A DNA stretch of 64,000 bases from Gorsachius magnificus (Eukaryota; Chordata; Aves; Pelecaniformes; Ardeidae), in contig CM067084.1 in the NCBI GenBank assembly GCA_034008185.1, positions 41,677,099 through 41,741,098 of the forward strand. The letters are read 5' to 3'. Below the pieces are notes generated by a model, which was given only the letters and a program-made list of their open reading frames with translations, made no database searches and had not been told where the DNA came from. This document shows, piece by piece, positions 62,347 through 64,000 of the stretch. Within the stretch, counting starts at the first letter, position 1. Every line of letters starts with the position of its first letter. The position numbers and the translations under genes were made by a program.

Positions 62347-63228
62347 ACACAATGGAAGCTCAAACAACTTTTTTCTAAATAAACCGACAGGTATACCATA
62401 CAGTGAAGCCTCAAATTCTGCAATCAGGGAAACAAACAAGAGAAAAACAGGCCAAAAAAAACCACACTAAAAGAATGATAAAAGGCAAAAAATTCTGAAG
62501 CAAAATGAGCAGAACACGGTCTTAAACTACACTCAGAATAAGGCTTCCATCTGCTATATGCCATTCAAAAACATAAGATAAATACTCATGCTCAAAGAAC
62601 AAATTGCACTGTATTTATGCCATTTCCTTTTATGCAGAAATGGAAGGAAAAAGCTAACTGTACTTCTACAACTCTGAAGAAAGGTGCCTATAAAGCATGG
62701 CTGTGTAATATAGTTGTTTTGAATGGTTTCAACTTCTGGAGGTTTTAGATTTGTACTCCAGGAAGTTCTTTGTGCAACCATGAATAACATGGTCTCACGG
62801 AGGGGGGTGGGAGTGGGGGTGTCAGGCATAAGACACTCCCATCAGTGGATTATCCCACTGTTCTTGGGTTTTCTTGTTGCCCAGCTGCCCTAAGGTCTTC
62901 CTGCTATCATGTGCTGCTATTGTGAATCTCAGGAATGGCACATGATTTGTTAGGGGGATCTTAAGCATCCCTGACCCTGAATTGGTAAGAGGTGCTGTCC
63001 TGTAAGAGCGCAGCTAATGAGCTCTAACCCCTAACGGGCACTAGCTCACAGGATCAAACTGAAGCTAGTCAGCTATAACCCTTTCAAATATATATATAAC
63101 ATGGACTGCTGGTCCTCTGCAGCGAATTATTCACTCTACAAATTTCACTCCTGTTGTGCCATGTTACTTGCTAAATTAGATAGAGTCTATATTCATCCTT
63201 CTTCTGTTGTATTTTTCTTCTGCTGCAG
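62344..63228. other. Non-genic stretch before the candidate exon
   Basis: No gene is supported. A 91-codon minus-strand frame (62554-62829) is not recognised. A G-rich run (AGGGGGGTGGGAGTGGGGGT) sits at about 62801-62820. The last 30 bases are pyrimidine-rich and serve as the likely splice-acceptor tract of the following exon. Confidence 0.5.
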
Positions 63229-63379
63229 CAACAGTGGCAATGTATCTTCTCTACCTGATATGACTCAGAGAGGATATGTAAGGATACACACAGCTTTTGA
63301 AGAAAAACAAGCATTTTTAGATCCAATGTCATCTGGGCTTCAGAAGTATCAAGAACAACATAAGAGAAAAATAGAGTGG
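63229..63379 (+). CDS. Candidate internal coding exon of an unrecognised gene
   Basis: This is the strongest host-coding candidate in the window. A pyrimidine-rich tract (63199-63226) ends in GCTGCAG, giving an acceptor AG at 63227-63228. The following 151 bases are open in one frame, while the frame containing ATGTATCTTCTC meets a stop within eight codons. The product reads NSGNVSSLPDMTQRGYVRIH and goes on through a stretch containing EEKQAFLDPMSSGLQKY and a basic QEQHKRKIE end. A donor G|GTATTT puts the exon end at 63379; an alternative A|GTGGGT would end it at 63375. The first base completes a codon from an upstream exon (phase 2), and the preferred end is at a codon boundary. The text is hydrophilic, with no membrane segment. 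The in-genome ATG at 63101 belongs to the intron-like upstream part and is probably not a start. I do not recognise the family. It may also be a pseudoexon. Confidence 0.42.
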
Positions 63380-64000
63380 GTATTTAAGATTTGATGCAGC
63401 TATTTTAATTCCAATATCTGATAAGAATGCTATGTCTGTACTGATTTATTTGCTTGATAGTAAATGCACATTTCACTGATTTCAGAAGAGGTTATATGAC
63501 AAGGTCAGAGTTCATCCTTCATCCAAAAGTTCAAGCTTTCAACCCAAGTAAACAAGCATGTTTTAGATTTTTTTTCAACCTGCCAGTTTTACAAATTGGA
63601 ATTTTAAACTAATGCATATTTGTCAAGCATGCCAAGGTGTGAGAAATTCACTAGGGAAGAACAAAAGTATAATTTATTGACTGCAGTATTTTTCAAATTA
63701 TTTAAATGTTATTCCTTTCCTGTCTCCTTTCTCTGAACTTACTACGCTACACCTTACTGAGGACTAAAAATACAAAGTTATGATGAACACCTCCATACAG
63801 ATGAGTAAATTTGGTTTATTATTCAGAATGAAGGGCACTAGAAGGTCTTGATATTCCCAGAAATAAACCTGCTATGCAGTTTGATGTGGTTTCCCCCGTC
63901 TGTGATTACGATGAAGACAGCATAAAACCCATTTTGTTTGAAACCATTCCAGTTTAAGTCCTGCAGAAGAACTGCCAATCTATTCACTGACATAATGACA
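63380..64000. other. Non-genic stretch, probable intron after the candidate exon
   Basis: Begins with the putative donor GTATTT. No further open frame or recognisable element is seen up to the window edge. Confidence 0.45.

Noticed and set aside
1..64000. CRISPR arrays, bacterial operons, tRNA and rRNA genes
   Set aside because: No regularly spaced direct repeats, no long bacterial-style frames with ribosome binding sites, and no cloverleaf or rRNA core sequence was recognised on either strand by eye.

Overview
This 64 kb window looks like bird nuclear DNA. The main evidence is the interspersed repeats. At least five separate stretches, and probably a sixth cut by the left edge, are chicken-repeat-1 (CR1) LINE copies. 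The plus-strand ones end in the avian CR1 tail built on ATTCTATGATTCTATGA and keep a 3' hairpin with GGTTGG and CCAACC arms. The rest is AT-rich, CpG-poor, single-copy-looking sequence with many stop codons in all frames and a low repeat load. I see no bacterial-type operons, no CRISPR array, no tRNA or rRNA gene, and no complete protein-coding gene.

Layout. Positions 1-21: probable CR1 3' tail running in from the left. 22-5509: non-genic, with short tandem and poly(T) tracts. 5510-7330: a long, badly decayed minus-strand CR1 with remnants of reverse transcriptase, followed by an unexplained GC-rich block (7370-7575). 7576-13267: non-genic, with a small CpG cluster near 11.9-12.1 kb. 13268-14394: two CR1 fragments pointing away from each other; the plus-strand one keeps an open C-terminal ORF2 frame. 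14395-21987: non-genic. 21988-22190: a short CR1 3' end with one premature stop. 22191-27132: non-genic. 27133-27415: a much older minus-strand CR1 3' end of a different type. 27416-59361: about 32 kb of non-genic sequence with scattered small tandem duplications, A/C-rich tracts and a CpG cluster near 45.3 kb. 59362-59969: a coding-looking tract with a good splice acceptor but shifting frame. 60449-60856: a CR1 3' end with an open ORF2 frame. 62301-62343: a (TA)n microsatellite. 63229-63379: the best candidate for a real coding exon, on the plus strand, bounded by AG and GT splice dinucleotides; I do not recognise its gene.

The simplest reading is that the window lies in a large intron or gene desert, possibly within or just upstream of the gene that owns the 63.2 kb exon. 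The only recognisable proteins are CR1 ORF2 pieces, and none of these copies could move by itself: all are 5'-truncated and lack the endonuclease, and the only copy covering the catalytic reverse transcriptase core is inactivated. The coding-exon candidates are inferences from open frame, amino-acid texture and splice dinucleotides. They would need protein homology or RNA-seq to stand.
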